This document shows, in pieces, positions 24,133-36,419 of a stretch of 64,000 bases of DNA (the first letter of the stretch is position 1; each line of letters opens with the position of its first letter). The notes beneath the pieces are model-generated. The model worked only from the letters and a program-made list of their open reading frames with translations, was not told the origin of the DNA and ran no database searches. The stretch spans positions 3,627,563 through 3,691,562 of the forward strand of contig OZ004594.1 in NCBI GenBank assembly GCA_963924555.1, read 5' to 3'. Source of the DNA: Crambe crambe. Taxonomy: Eukaryota > Porifera > Demospongiae > Poecilosclerida > Crambeidae. The translations under genes were made by a program, and so were the position numbers.

Positions 24133-26980
24133 ATGGCCAATGAAAAATCCTGGAGCGGCTCACTGTTACTCTTACTTATGCAGCAGCTGGTAATTCTGAA
24201 TGGTGGACTAGGTAATTTTAAAAAGTTTACTGTTGGCTAAGACATTATGAAGGTATGCAACATGTCTAGCTCAAGACTGCCTGAGGCCAGCAGACTCTAG
24301 AGGGAGACAGATTCCATTTAGGGATGACAATAGGTCCCCTCGTCTTCCGAGTGGGACCCAAGCCATCATCACCAGCTACAAGTTCCATTGTTGTGGGTTC
24401 ATCCATGAATGGCAGACCTATGTCCAGCCTGGAGGTGGAAAACATGATGATGGAGTCTATGACATCACCTTTCAAGTGTGGAGACCATCACCAACAGTGA
24501 ACTCTGATGGATGCTATGGTCTGGTAGGAGAGAATGTATTCACCAGCATTACACTAGGTGATGGAGGTCTAGTTAGTGAGACTCCTGAACCAACCAATAG
24601 AATCACTGTCCAACCTGGAGATGTGGTGGGATACTTCACTTTTAGTCGTAGTAACCGCCAAGATAGAGATGGTGAAGGAATACAGCTTGATACAAGCTTC
24701 AGAGATGAGGTGGTGTGGTATCACACCAGCACTGGTCCTGATCCCATTATGGGTAGAGGTGACCCAGCTGTGTGTCCATTCCCAGTAGGATCACAGTCTG
24801 ATAGGGTACTGAGGTCTTCCACCAATGCAGGTCCAGTCCTTTCCGTGGGCGTATGTAAGTGTATAATTATCATAGATTGGAGTTTATCATCACCTCCTTC
24901 ATCCAATTTGTTAGAGGCATTGACACACAAAACTTAATCTTCATAACTTTGTTATTGTTATTCGTATGTTACTCAATTCTCTGAACACAAGGCATGCATA
25001 AAACAGTATGCTTACTTATTCTGTAGCTTCTACACCTTGTTCATCATCATCATCGGGTGTGGCAGCTGGTGTGATAGTGGTAATCCTTGTGATCACCATT
25101 GCTGTGATTTCCGCTGTGATTGTGCTGAAGAGGAGATCGATAATGAAGGGCTTGCATCAGCTGAATAACAACATCACTGAATTCTTCAATCCCTACAATG
25201 ATCATGGTGAGGTAACACTTATAGGGATTAGCTGATAGAGACTGGCATATTTTGCCATCATAGTTAGGTCTATCAAAACCAGGAAGCAATATGCTGGCAT
25301 AATAGCATTAAGTGAACTCCATGGTGAATGTAACCTGACCAAAGCTGATTGTGGTTATAGCATATCTGCTAGCAGGTAGCATTAGTGAATGAATAATAGC
25401 TAAATGGATACGGTCTACAAAAAAAAATAATGGCTTTATAAGGCTGGAATTAAAAAGAATAGAATAGTAGGGCAAAAAAGCATGATGTGCCAGTCCCTAA
25501 CCCTGGTCACACCACAAACAATTTGACCTGAGTTTGAGGTTAGGGCTGTAGCTAGTTATTTCTTGTCTGATGAGTGAGTTCCATTTAATATTATGTAGCA
25601 TCATCAGCTCCAAGGATGAAGAAGAATGAAGAAAGAACAAGAGTGAAAGTAGTGACACAGACACAGCCATCCATCCAGGACTCTGAAACTGTCAGGTACG
25701 AATCCAGTCCATTAGATTCTGGACCAGCTGATGACAAGAAGAAAAGCAATGGACAAATGATTGCATTGAGCGATGGGCAGGGGAAGAATCATCACCACTT
25801 GGGACCAGAATATTACAAGTCGAGTTGTTCTATCGATGATGCAGATAGAATCTATCACATCTTGGAACCCGAGTATGCCAGCAGACATGACTATGAGGTT
25901 TATGAAGATCCAACTGTAAAGAGATACCACACAGTAAATCATATTAAGTGGTATAGCTACTCAAGACTCAGGAGGAATAAAATTGAGATTTACCTTCCTC
26001 AAAATTAAGAACTTGTGCCCATGATTATTATAGAGTCCCTCTGCTAATATAAAGAGAGCACACCAGAAACCATGACTATATGCGTATTTGTCCATATCCA
26101 TAAATAGCTGATTGATATCTGCACATATGCAGCTACTACATACGTAGCTATAGTTACCATACTACTTACAATCAATTGTCATGACAACATTGTTAAGATT
26201 ACTATAAAAGGCTAATAACATCCTGAGCACTGGATGATTTTTGTTATTGCTCTTGATGGTATAAGCAGCTTGTTACTCTTGGTATATATCGCAGCTAGCT
26301 CTGTTTGCTTGTGCCACACGAGTACAAACGAGCAGCTGCATATTCTGTATGGACCACATACTGATTTCATTACTGAACTAGCTAGCTACAATGATGTAAC
26401 AATAAGGTAGCGAGGGAAATGATCATGATCTACGTACGTAAAAGATCACTCTTGTTTCTGTTAATTTAAATAGGGAAGTGAAGATGCTATATTTGGATCT
26501 TCTGGCCTGATAGTGCCAAATCAGGTATGACAACATGGAAAGCTAATTGCATTTTACTATTGCCAATAATTATTTGCCTGCAGGATAGCAGGAAGAAATC
26601 AGCCAAATACCAAAGCAAGGTAGCTAGCGATGTAGTGAAAATCTTGAACACATTAAATGTGTTGGAGTGTATTTAAAAAATAGGATAATAATTCTTCAAT
26701 TTCTTTCTGGGACTAGCTATCATGTATCTTATACAGGAGAGCTATAGCAAACTAAACTTCTTTGAAGATGAACACATCTATTGGACACCTGCTGGAACTA
26801 CTTCCGAGATATATGATCAACTCTCAGCTAAGAAATATCGTGAAATTCCAAGAAAACAAATCCAGTATGTATGTAATTAAGGTCTGGCCAACTGCAGTGG
26901 AATTAATTAATAGCTTTTGGCCCCTAGATTGAGGGTTCCATTGAATGCAGCTATATACCCATAGCTAGTATGACTACTAT

Positions 26981-27013
<33 letters not shown>

Positions 27014-30000
27014 ATAAACATAATCATAATTCACAGGATCCTGGAACACCTTGGCTCTGGTCAATTTGGAACAGTGTCCAAGGGGCTGTGGACTGTTTCT
27101 AACGATACTTTTGTGCTGGCCATCAAGCAACTTCCACCTGAAACGTCCAGCATGGAGCAGGTCAAACTCCTCCAGGAAGCAGCCATCATGGGCCAGTTCT
27201 CACACCGAAATGTTGTCAAGTTATATGGGCTAGTAACCATGGGAGACCCAGTAAGGACAACACAAGTGGGACCTCCAAACAATGGACACACAGTCATGTG
27301 GTCCAGCCTTTTGTCCTTTGTTGAGAGGTTTAAGAGTGTCCTTCATTGGAGGTTACGTTATAGTATGATGTAGTGATTTGTGTTATGATAGCATGTTGCA
27401 TATTAGTTGATCAACTACTCCATGCTCTCTCTTTATGCAGCTAATGGTTTGCATAGAATTCATGAAGAATGGTGATTTAAGGAATTTCATCCTGAGTATT
27501 GACCTTAGGTGTGTCCATAGCTCTTTAGGCAGTTCATGGGAGATGTTTTTAGCTATGACATGGATTTCCCACTAAACAACTTGCACAATGCTATTATAGC
27601 TACCCAACTAATCAACTTCAAATGCATGCTAACAGGTCATCATCGTAGAGTAGTACAGCTATAGCTAAATGGTGTGCAGTCTCTTAATGGAGGTGGTCTC
27701 TTTACAAAGGTCTCGGGGACATTAATCAAGTTATCTTTAAAGAGAGGTGATCTCTTAATAGGGTACAGAGGTTAAAATCAATGGTATACAAGCACTATTG
27801 GGAGACAAGGTTAAATCAATGGTATTTGGGACATAACCAAGAAATGTCTCTGAATAATTATGGTGGTCTCTTAATAGGGTGGTCTAATACAGGGGCTGAA
27901 ATGAGGTGTAGAGATATTTTGACATGTAGCCATAGAACACTTAGGGGTCCCACAATTTCTTCAAACATGCTTAAGGAAATGGGTAGTTGCATATTCAATT
28001 TCTCCCTGGCATAAAATGAGTGATGGAAATAATTTGCAGCAAGGACACTGTTGATGGCACTATGGATATCAAGTGTTTCTTCTTGCGAGCAATGAAGGAA
28101 ATTGCTGCTGGAATGAAGTATCTCTCCAGGAAATCTTTTGTTCATAGAGACTTGGCCGCAAGGAACATCCTTCTCAATGATTCCCTAACATGCAAGGTAT
28201 GCAACTGACTACAGTAATTAGCTTAGGACTTAATTTTTGACGTAGCATACGTAGCATCTATTTAGCTGCACTAGCTAATCAATTAGTCTACAAAATGCTA
28301 AAGCATAAGGACATCAATTTGCACTAGCAGATAACGTAATTTAGCTATAGCTATAGCAGCTTGTGAAAATGATTGCAGATTGGCGACTTTGGGATGGCTC
28401 GTGATCTTATGGACGAGGAATATTACACAGCTCACGGAGGAGGGAAAATCCCAATAAAGTGGACAGCCCCTGAAGTAAGATACATGACATTACTAGCTAT
28501 AATGTATTTTGTAGCAAGGAACATAATAGCTAAGGGAAAGGGTGACTGTTCAGCTTACTCACAAAAATAAACTTCAATATAAAGCTGAGTGCACAAGCTT
28601 GATGTATAAGCTTGGCCTGCTATCAGTCATTTTTCATCAACTCTCAGCTACCTAGCTACTATTCTAACTAAATGAATGGGCCCCTTATGATTATACGTAA
28701 TACCACAGGCTCTGCATTATTGCAAGTAAAAAAATTTTCATGAGAAAAATTTCATAGTTTTGCTAGTGTGAAGGATAATTATTAATTCCCTTGTTTTTTG
28801 TGTTAATTTTTCTAGATCACAAATCCACAAATATTCTATGCCATGACTAGGTATCCCACTTTTCATTGCAGGCATTGCTGTATCGGAAGTACTCTTCTGA
28901 TAGTGATGTGTGGAGCTATGCCATTGTCCTCTTTGAGATCTGGTCAATGGCAAAGAAGCCTTTTGGTTCCCTCTCTAACAATGAAGTGATGAATGAGATA
29001 AAGAAGGGGTATTGCCAGCCACCACCTCCAGGATGTCCTAGGGCTATATACAACTTGATGGTGGACTGCTGGTAAGTTAACAAAAGAAATCAAGAGGATT
29101 AAATCGGGGGGGGGGGGGGGGGGGGGGGGGGGGTGGACTCGTAAAGATCACTCAAGCCCCTCATGTTATACCAGAGTCTCCATCAAAGAGTATGGACTGC
29201 TATAAAATCACTCAAAAATGAAATAATAATTTACATGAACCCCAGCTGGATCCCCTTGTCAAACCCAGATTGGTGTGGTACAGTAGACTCTCCATTAATG
29301 GACACTCCCAACAGCGGACATCTACCTAATAGCTAATGGACATTGCTTTGTACACCCACCCGAAGAGTGGACACCTCCCAGTTCTGGACAACGAACAGTG
29401 GAGGTTGCGCCAAACAATCTAGCTCTATATAAAATCTATCCTGAATAACGGACGGTGGGAGGGGCTTTCCGAACAGTGGGAGGGGCATTGCTCTGTAGAC
29501 AACTCTCTTCCTGTTTGTGTTGATATTGATGGTGATGATTGGATTGAATAGTTTGACTGAGGAGGAAGAACCTATTGAGGGTGCTTCTTTGGCTATAGCT
29601 AGATGAAGAGTTGGATACACCACCACCTCTGCCCAAACTACACACTTACAAACAGGCAATGGAGTCATTAGAGGACGTTAAGATCTTCTTGGAGCACCGT
29701 GGCTGCTTAGAACAAGCATCTATTGCTGCATCTCCAATGTCTGAACTAGCAACCTCTCATTCACATACCCACACTTCAACAATTCATTCAACAACAATAA
29801 TAATAACAATGTTGAAAACAGTAATCAAACATAAATCAGAGGTAGTATGCATTAACTCCCCAATAAAGGACAGAGGCCTGTGTCCCAAAGTGTCCGTAAT
29901 TCGGAGAGTCTACTGTACACATACAGCTGCAAGTTTTCTCCAGGAGAGTGCTTAAGCTATCCTTCTGATCTTCTCTCTTGACAAAACATGCCAAAATGGA

Positions 30001-30265
30001 CACAGAAGTATACTACTATTATCTTTACTATCAGCATGTATGTAACATTCATATTGAAACTCTCCGATACTGCAGGAATCCACAGCATGAGTATCGGCCC
30101 AAGTTTGCAGAGATCTGCAACTACTTGGAGCAACCAGTGCCCAAGCTGCTCTACTGGTCCTCTTGTGACAGTGATCTGTCTCCTTCAGTGGCAGTGCTCG
30201 GGAAACCTCTAGAAACGACCTATGAACTATACCCAGACTTACAGAACAAACACAAGCAGTCATAA
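24133..30265 (+). CDS. R6: receptor tyrosine kinase, complete, about 772 aa
   Basis: Thirteen exons: 24133-24211, 24270-24854, 25027-25206, 25599-25933, 26474-26524, 26584-26619, 26737-26864, 27037-27250, 27441-27508, 28040-28196, 28379-28474, 28872-29071, 30076-30265; sum 2319. Signal peptide 1-26; ectodomain 27-221; very short stalk ([10 protein letters not shown]); membrane helix about 232-253. The juxtamembrane part holds [20 protein letters not shown] and, next to the kinase, [20 protein letters not shown]. Kinase: [11 protein letters not shown], Lys495, helix-C Glu512, HRD Asp596 with LAARN, DFG Asp614, activation loop [11 protein letters not shown], then APE. The C-tail has TYELYPDL. 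All catalytic residues are present, so it should be active. A pogo-like relic sits in the last intron. Neighbours share its promoter and ectodomain. Confidence 0.88.
25494..25552. repeat. Decayed hairpin in R6 intron 3
   Basis: CCCTAACCCTGG at one end and CCTGAGTTTGAGGTTAGGG at the other are partly complementary. It corresponds in position to 20894-20948 in R4. Confidence 0.5.
26983..27010. repeat. (CAA)n microsatellite
   Basis: Nine or ten CAA units just upstream of the first kinase exon of R6. R9 has a larger AAC-rich tract at the same place. Confidence 0.85.
29106..29133. repeat. Poly-G tract
   Basis: Twenty-eight consecutive G in the last intron of R6; the paralogous site near 41745 has only seven. 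Long G runs can form quadruplexes or reflect assembly uncertainty. Confidence 0.85.
29281..29915 (+). mobile_element. Degraded pogo/Tigger-like DNA transposon in R6 intron 12
   Basis: Ends CAGTAGACTCTCC and GGAGAGTCTACTG are inverted and flanked by TA. The outer 25 bases (with TTAATGGACAC inside) look like pogo/Tigger termini. Inside, about 29611-29730 encodes [20 protein letters not shown] followed by [11 protein letters not shown], which resembles the C-terminal end of pogo-family transposases; the rest of the transposase is missing. A co-linear copy lies at 41886-42510, so the insertion came before the block was duplicated. Confidence 0.68.
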
Positions 30266-30309
30266 TAATACTACCTCCATTGGTACTTGTTTATTAAATA
30301 AGCGTCGAA

Positions 30310-30353
30310 TTGCGCATGCGTAATAGTAACTCTGATATGGGTGGAGCTCAAAA
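30310..30353. promoter_or_regulatory. Array promoter module upstream of R7
   Basis: TTGCGCATGCGTAA (30310-30323) then GGGTGGAGCTCAAAAA starting at 30339, only 45 bases after the R6 stop codon. R6 and R7 are thus almost abutting, and the R7 promoter would sit in R6's 3' untranslated region. Confidence 0.6.
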
Positions 30354-30395
30354 ATAATTATTAAAGTGGTTTTTTCCCTTTTTTTTGTAACGGAA

Positions 30396-32296
30396 ATGGC
30401 CAGTGAAAGAAAAAAATCCTGGAGCGGCTCACTGTTATTCTTACTTATGCAGCAGCTGCTGATTCTGAATGATGGTCTAGGTAAGTTACACACTAGCTAA
30501 AGTTTAATAATTAAAGCTAACTGACACATTAATGTCTAGCACAAGACTGCTTGAGGGCAGCAGATTCTGATAGGAGACAGATTCCTTTTAGGGATGACAA
30601 TGGATCCCCTCGTCTTCCGAGTGGGACCCAAGCCATCATCACCAGCTACAAGTTCCATTGTTGTGGGTTGATCCATGAATGGCAGACCTATGTCCAGCCT
30701 GGAGGTATGAATCATGATGATGGAGTCTATAACATCACATTCCAAGTGTGGAGACCATCACCAACAGTGAGCTCTGATGGATGCTATGGTCTGGTAGGAG
30801 AGAATGTATTCACCAGGATTACACTAGGTGGTGGAGGTCTAGTTAGTGAGACTCCTGAACCAACCAATAGAATCACTGTCCAGCCTGGAGATGTGGTGGG
30901 ATACTTCACTTTTAGTCGTAGTAACCCCCAAAATAGACACGGTGAAGGAATACAGCTTGATACAAGCTTCAGAGATGAGGTTGTGTGGTATCACACCAGC
31001 ACTGGTCCTGATCCCATCATGGGTAGAGGTGACCCAGCTGTGTGTCCATTCCCAGTAGGATCTCAATCTGATAGGTTATTGAGGTCTCCCACCAATGCAG
31101 GTCCAGTCCTTTCTGTGGGTGTATGTAAGTAAATATCTAGCTATGTCAAAGAATGGAAGATTATTCATGTCCATTTTTGAGTAGTTAGTACATACTGTCC
31201 ACCAGTGATGTCACGGAGCTCATCCTCTCTGACAACTACTTCACAACTTCCCCAAAGGACAAGTACTTTGCAACCTCCCCAAAGGACGAGTATCTCACAA
31301 CCTCTGCAAAGGACGAGTACTTCACAACCTCCTCAAAGGACGACTTCACAACCTCCTCGAAAGATGAGTACAACACAACCTCCTCAAAGGACAAGTACTT
31401 TACAACCTCCCAAAATGATAAGTACCTCACAACCTCCGCAAAGGACAAGTACTTCACAACCTCCGAGTACTTCACAACCTCCTCAAAGGATAAGTACTTC
31501 ACAACCTCCCCAAAGGACAAGTACATCACAACATCCTCAAAAGACAAGTATTCCACAACCAGCAAATACTTCACCTACTCCACTAACAACAAAGAGTACA
31601 AGAATACCTCTTCCATCTCTTCAATTTACAGTTCCAAGTAGCTCATTGACTCCGGTTTCATTGCCTTCCCTTGTAATCCCACACTCCACCAATGCCACAA
31701 CATATCAACTCGTAACTTCAGTCAGGGGTGACATCAATTCGACTGAATCAACTCGCACATCGAGAGCTGTAGGTAGCATCATGGCAGTGTTGGGAGTACT
31801 CCTCCTAATCGCAATGATAATAATAACAACTATTTCTATAATTTTGGTGAGAAAAAAAGCCATTGCTTCAAAAAATAATGCTTCTGGTATTTTGACTGAG
31901 GAGTATGAGATGCTTAGTGTGAACCAATCGTATGTCCCTAGTATCCCTCGCATTGTACTCACTGCAGCTTCCAATGAGTCACATGATATGTTCACATCTC
32001 CAGCTACCAATCCTGGACCAGATCACAGCTCAAATTGCATGGAAGATCGATCCCGATCCATTGCCCTCAATGACATGGATACTTCTACTTCCGAAGAGAG
32101 TAGCAGCTCCAAACCGTTTATTCCGCTTACTATGAACAATGCTTATGCCACATCTATTGTTCTGAGTGAGAATCAGGCCTATGAGAAGCAGGCCTATGAT
32201 TCCATGGAGCAGCCTCCATATGAGGCAGTCAATTTCTCTGCGGAAATTGATCCAGAAACAGGTTCTTCTCAAGACAGACAAGCAGATGAAATATAG
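30396..32296 (+). CDS. R7: kinase-less receptor, mosaic of R4-like and R5-like parts, about 594 aa
   Basis: Exons 30396-30480, 30540-31124 and 31182-32296 sum to 1785 bases. The signal exon, first intron and start of the ectodomain (AQDCLRAADSDRRQIPF) match R4. The middle carries R6-like loops ([22 protein letters not shown]). The end of the ectodomain exon (LLRSPTNAG), intron 2, stalk, membrane helix and N-x-x-Y tail are nearly identical to R5. The protein has a signal peptide, one ectodomain, a TSTSQPPQR-type stalk, a single helix and no kinase. This patchwork is what repeated gene conversion or unequal crossing over would leave. Confidence 0.86.
31232..31563. repeat. Coding minisatellite in R7 stalk
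   Basis: Partner of 22547-22878 with the same number and order of units and only a few base changes (one unit reads TSTLQPPK instead of TSTSQPPK). Equal unit number implies a very recent common origin or conversion. Confidence 0.9.
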
Positions 32297-32927
32297 TGTG
32301 TATTAATATACAGTGAGTAAACTCAATTAATATTAAGTGTCCATGCAACCAGTTTACTGTAATAATGATATGCAATCCGTTGATGATGCCTGGAAGATGC
32401 AGCATAGCTAACTTTAGCTTGATTCTGAGTAGGAATTATGATGGCTAAATACTTAAAGTAAGTACTACTTTTTTGGCATACCATAGACTATATATAGAAA
32501 TTTAACACAACTTTGTGCTATTAGCTAAATACTTGACAGTACAATTAACGTACATGTAGGTATAGCTAGTTACTTCACTGCAAAAATAGACAACCTTACC
32601 CATTTTAGGTTATCTGAGTTCCATATTTAGTCTCTGAGAACTAATATTTGTAACTCAGACAACTAAAAAGGGCTATTTCTACAAAGTATAGTTTTTACGG
32701 TAAATTCTACGTTCATGGTTCTATTATCCCTTTGGCTTCCAAAACCGTGCATTTTTGCACATCCAGTTATCCGGGAGAAAAACGGGAAATATCCTGCTGA
32801 TGAATATTCATTGTCGGCATGTCGGCACTATCAGTAAATAGAGATCTCAGTGAACAATAGAAAGATCGATAAGCGCTTTGATTCAAGTGCTTTTGCTTTG
32901 AAGAAGCTTTGATGTTTGCTTTCATCA

Positions 32928-32962
<35 letters not shown>

Positions 32963-33188
32963 GAATGACTAGACATGCATGCCTCTACTTGCCTACGTAG
33001 CCTATAGTTGTTTGGAGGTCTTAGCAGGAGAAGAAGCGGTGGAAAGGAGTGGCTCGTGCAGCTCGAGCTGCAAGTCTGGTTGCCATGGGGAGCATTGATG
33101 ACGTAAGATTGGCCGTCCAATTTGCCACTGGTGTGTCGATCCTTTCTCGAGAGGAGAAGACAGCACTACTGAAGGTAAAGGGTTAAAG

Positions 33189-36100
33189 ATGGAGCTGTGC
33201 GAGGCTGACAGGCAGGAGCTGGGTCACCCAAGTGACGAGTGGAGCCCGTACAACGGTAAGGAAGTCTTGTCTACCAAAGTTTGAACTGTAGCTAACTAAG
33301 TTCAGTGCTCACAATAACAGTCAGTCACAGGACATTTTCCAGTCAATTTATTCATATTATTATAGTTATACTCTTAAATTGCTATTAGATAATCATGTCC
33401 GGACAATACTAGAGTGTTACTGCGAGCCCTGTAACTAGCCCTGTAACTAGAACTGTGACCTCTGTGAGGGGTGCATGGGAGCTTATTAGAGGGGTGTGGC
33501 CTATATATTGAGCTGTGGGGATGGGTGTGGCTGCTTTTAATGTCCTCAGTGAAGCCGTAGGATGGGTGCGGCCATTCAATCGCCCTTGATAAAGCCACAG
33601 GACTGTCTGATTGCTCCTACGAAGTTGTAGGATGGGTGTGGGTGTGGTTGTCTATTTGCTCTTAATGAAGCCATAGAGTGGGTGTGGCTGTTTAATCGCC
33701 TTAATCAAGCTGCACGACTGTTTAATTGCCCACACCCACTCAATTAAGGAGCAATTAAACAGTCATGCGGCTTCGATTAAGCAGCCACACCCACCCTGTG
33801 GCTTCATTAAGGGCGATTAAACGGCCACACCCACCCTGTGGCTTAATTAAGGAGCAATTAAACAGTCATTCAGCTTCATTAAACAGCCACACCCACCCTG
33901 TGGCTTCATTAAGGGCGATTAAACGGCCTCACCCACCCTGTGGCTTAATTAAGGAGCAATTAAACAGTCATGCGGCTTCATTAAGGGCAATTAAACAACC
34001 ACACCCAGTCTGTGGCTTCATTAAGGACGATTAAACAGCCACACCCAGTCTGTGGCTTCATTAAGGACGATTAAACAGCCACACCCACCCTGTGGCTTCA
34101 TTAAGGGCAATTAAACGGCCGCACCCACCCTGTGGCTTAATTAAGGAGCAATTAAACAGTCATGCGGCTTCATTAAGGGCAATTAAACAACCACACCCAG
34201 TCTGTGGCTTCATTAAGGACGATTAAACAGCCACACCCACCCTGTGGCTTCATTAAGGGCAATTAAACGGCCGCACCCACCCTGTGGCTTAATTAAGGAG
34301 CAATTAAACAGTCATGCGGCTTCATTAAGGGCAATTAAACAACCACACCCAGTCTGTGGCTTCATTAAGGACGATTAAACAGCCACACCCACCCTGTGGC
34401 TTCATTAAGGGCAATTAAACGGCCGCACCCACCCTGTGGCTTAATTAAGGAGCAATTAAACAGTCATGCAGCTTCATTAAGGGACGTAAATGGCCACACC
34501 CACCCTGTGGCTTCATTAATGAAGCTGCATGACTGTTTAATTTCCCTTAATGACGTCAGAGAGTGGGTGTGACTGCTTAATGAACCCACAGGGTGGGTGT
34601 GGCTATTTACGTCCCTTAATGAAGCCGCATGACTGCCTTGATGAAGTCACAGGGTGGCTTTGGCCCTTAATGAAGCCGCAAGGTGGGTATTTCTGTTTAA
34701 TTGCCCTTAATTACCCTTAATGAAGTCATAGAACTGTTTAAATTCAGCCATAAGATGGGTGTGGCTGTTTGCTGTTTTTTGGCCTTAATTGAGCTGGAAA
34801 AGGGGTGTGGCTTTCTGCAGTACAAAGGGTTGTCCTTCATTAAGGGGTGTGGCTGTCTTATGAAACCATACAGCTATAGGGGAGGGGCATAGAGGGGTGT
34901 GGTATTATCATGTGATATTTTTTTGTAGAACTTTCTAGTTTGGAAGTTTTGAACAGTTTGGAAGAAGAAGAAGAAGAAGATGATGATGATGATGATGATA
35001 AAGAAGAAGAAGAAGAAGAAGAAGAAGAAGAAGAAGACCTAGATGGTGCACTACCTACCCCCAAGCGTCGGCGGTTAGCTAGTATCATTGGACTTGGCCT
35101 GTCTCTCACCTCTGGTCGTTATCCTAAGTATAGGTATTGTGGTGTTATTGGCCCTTATCAGCATCTGGACCCTGCAGAGCATACCCCATTAGATTATTTG
35201 AGTTTATTGTGGCCAGATTCCTTGAATGATTTGATTGTGACAGAGAGCAATAAGTATGCCGGGAGGAAGAATCGGTCAAGATGGGTTGATATTACTAAGA
35301 GTGAATTCTTGGCTTTCCTTGGGGTTCAACTAGCGATGGGGATACACCGCCTGCCCAGAATTAATGATGCATGGAGTAAGGATAAGTTATTGGGAGTAGA
35401 GGGAATCCAGAGGTGTATATCTAGGACTAGATTCTGGGATATTAGGTCCAATTTGCATTTGGTGGATGATGCGGCCCTTCCTCCTGGTGGTAGCAGCCTG
35501 ACCCGTAAAATTAAGCCACTGTTAGATACACTTGGTGATAAATTTTTCTTGAATTATAGTCCTGGCCAAGAGCTGGCGGTTGATGAAGCCATGATTAAGT
35601 ATAAGGGTCGTGCAAAGGGTAAAGTGGTGATGCCCAAGAAGCCAATAAAGAAGGGATTTAAGATTTGGTGTTGTTGTTGTTCCTGTTGTGGATACCTCTG
35701 CACTTTTCAAGTGTATGAGGGAAAACCTATCAACCTGGTAACTGGCAAGCGGGAAGCAGAGAAGGGTATGGTTATGAGAGTGGTCACAGATCTCCTTAGA
35801 CCCTTTGTAGATATGAATCATGTTGTTTATTGTGATAACTTTTTTTCCAGTGGGCCTCTTGTGGAATCGTTGGCTAAGGATAAGATTTATTATGTTGGCA
35901 CCATCAAACAGAGAGCATTAGGATTTCCTGCAAATTTGAAGGGTGTTAAGCCTCCTAGGGGAAGCTATGTTGTAGAGAGAGTGGGAGATGTGTGTTACTA
36001 TGTTTTTAATGATCGTAAGGTGGTGTCCTTTGTGAGTAATGTGTTTCCTGAGCATATGGAAGATGAAGTGCCACGGGTTCAGAGAGGTGGTAGAATAGGG

Positions 36101-36381
36101 TATCAGTCAGTCCCCCCACTATTGCCGGCCTATAATAAGTACATGGGTGGAGTTGATCGCCTTAGTCAGCTTAGAAAGAGTTATGGTTATGATAAGAAAT
36201 CTAAGAGGTATTGGTTGCGTGCCTTTTTCCAGTTCCTTGACTATGCAGTAGATAATGCCTTTATTTTGTACAAGCATAATTGTAAGTATTATAGAGTGAA
36301 AGCATGTAAGCTGCTGGATTTTAGATTGGATTTGGTTCGCCTTCTGTTAAAGGATAAGAGGTATAGGGAAAGGTCTCCTTC

Positions 36382-36419
<38 letters not shown>

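Noticed and set aside
29611-29955. Frame [13 protein letters not shown] considered as an extra RTK exon
   Set aside because: It lies within the pogo-like element bounded by inverted ends and shares nothing with kinase exons of R9.
33765-34034. Frame with repeated SHTHPVASLRAIKRPH
   Set aside because: Read-through of the 40-bp satellite in the transposase intron; unit length is not kept in frame elsewhere.
33420-34880. Direct repeats considered as a CRISPR-like array
   Set aside because: No unique spacers, mixed orientation, eukaryotic context; it is a satellite.
34858-35109. Reverse-strand poly-Ser frame
   Set aside because: Shadow of the GAA/GAT run that codes the acidic stretch of the transposase.
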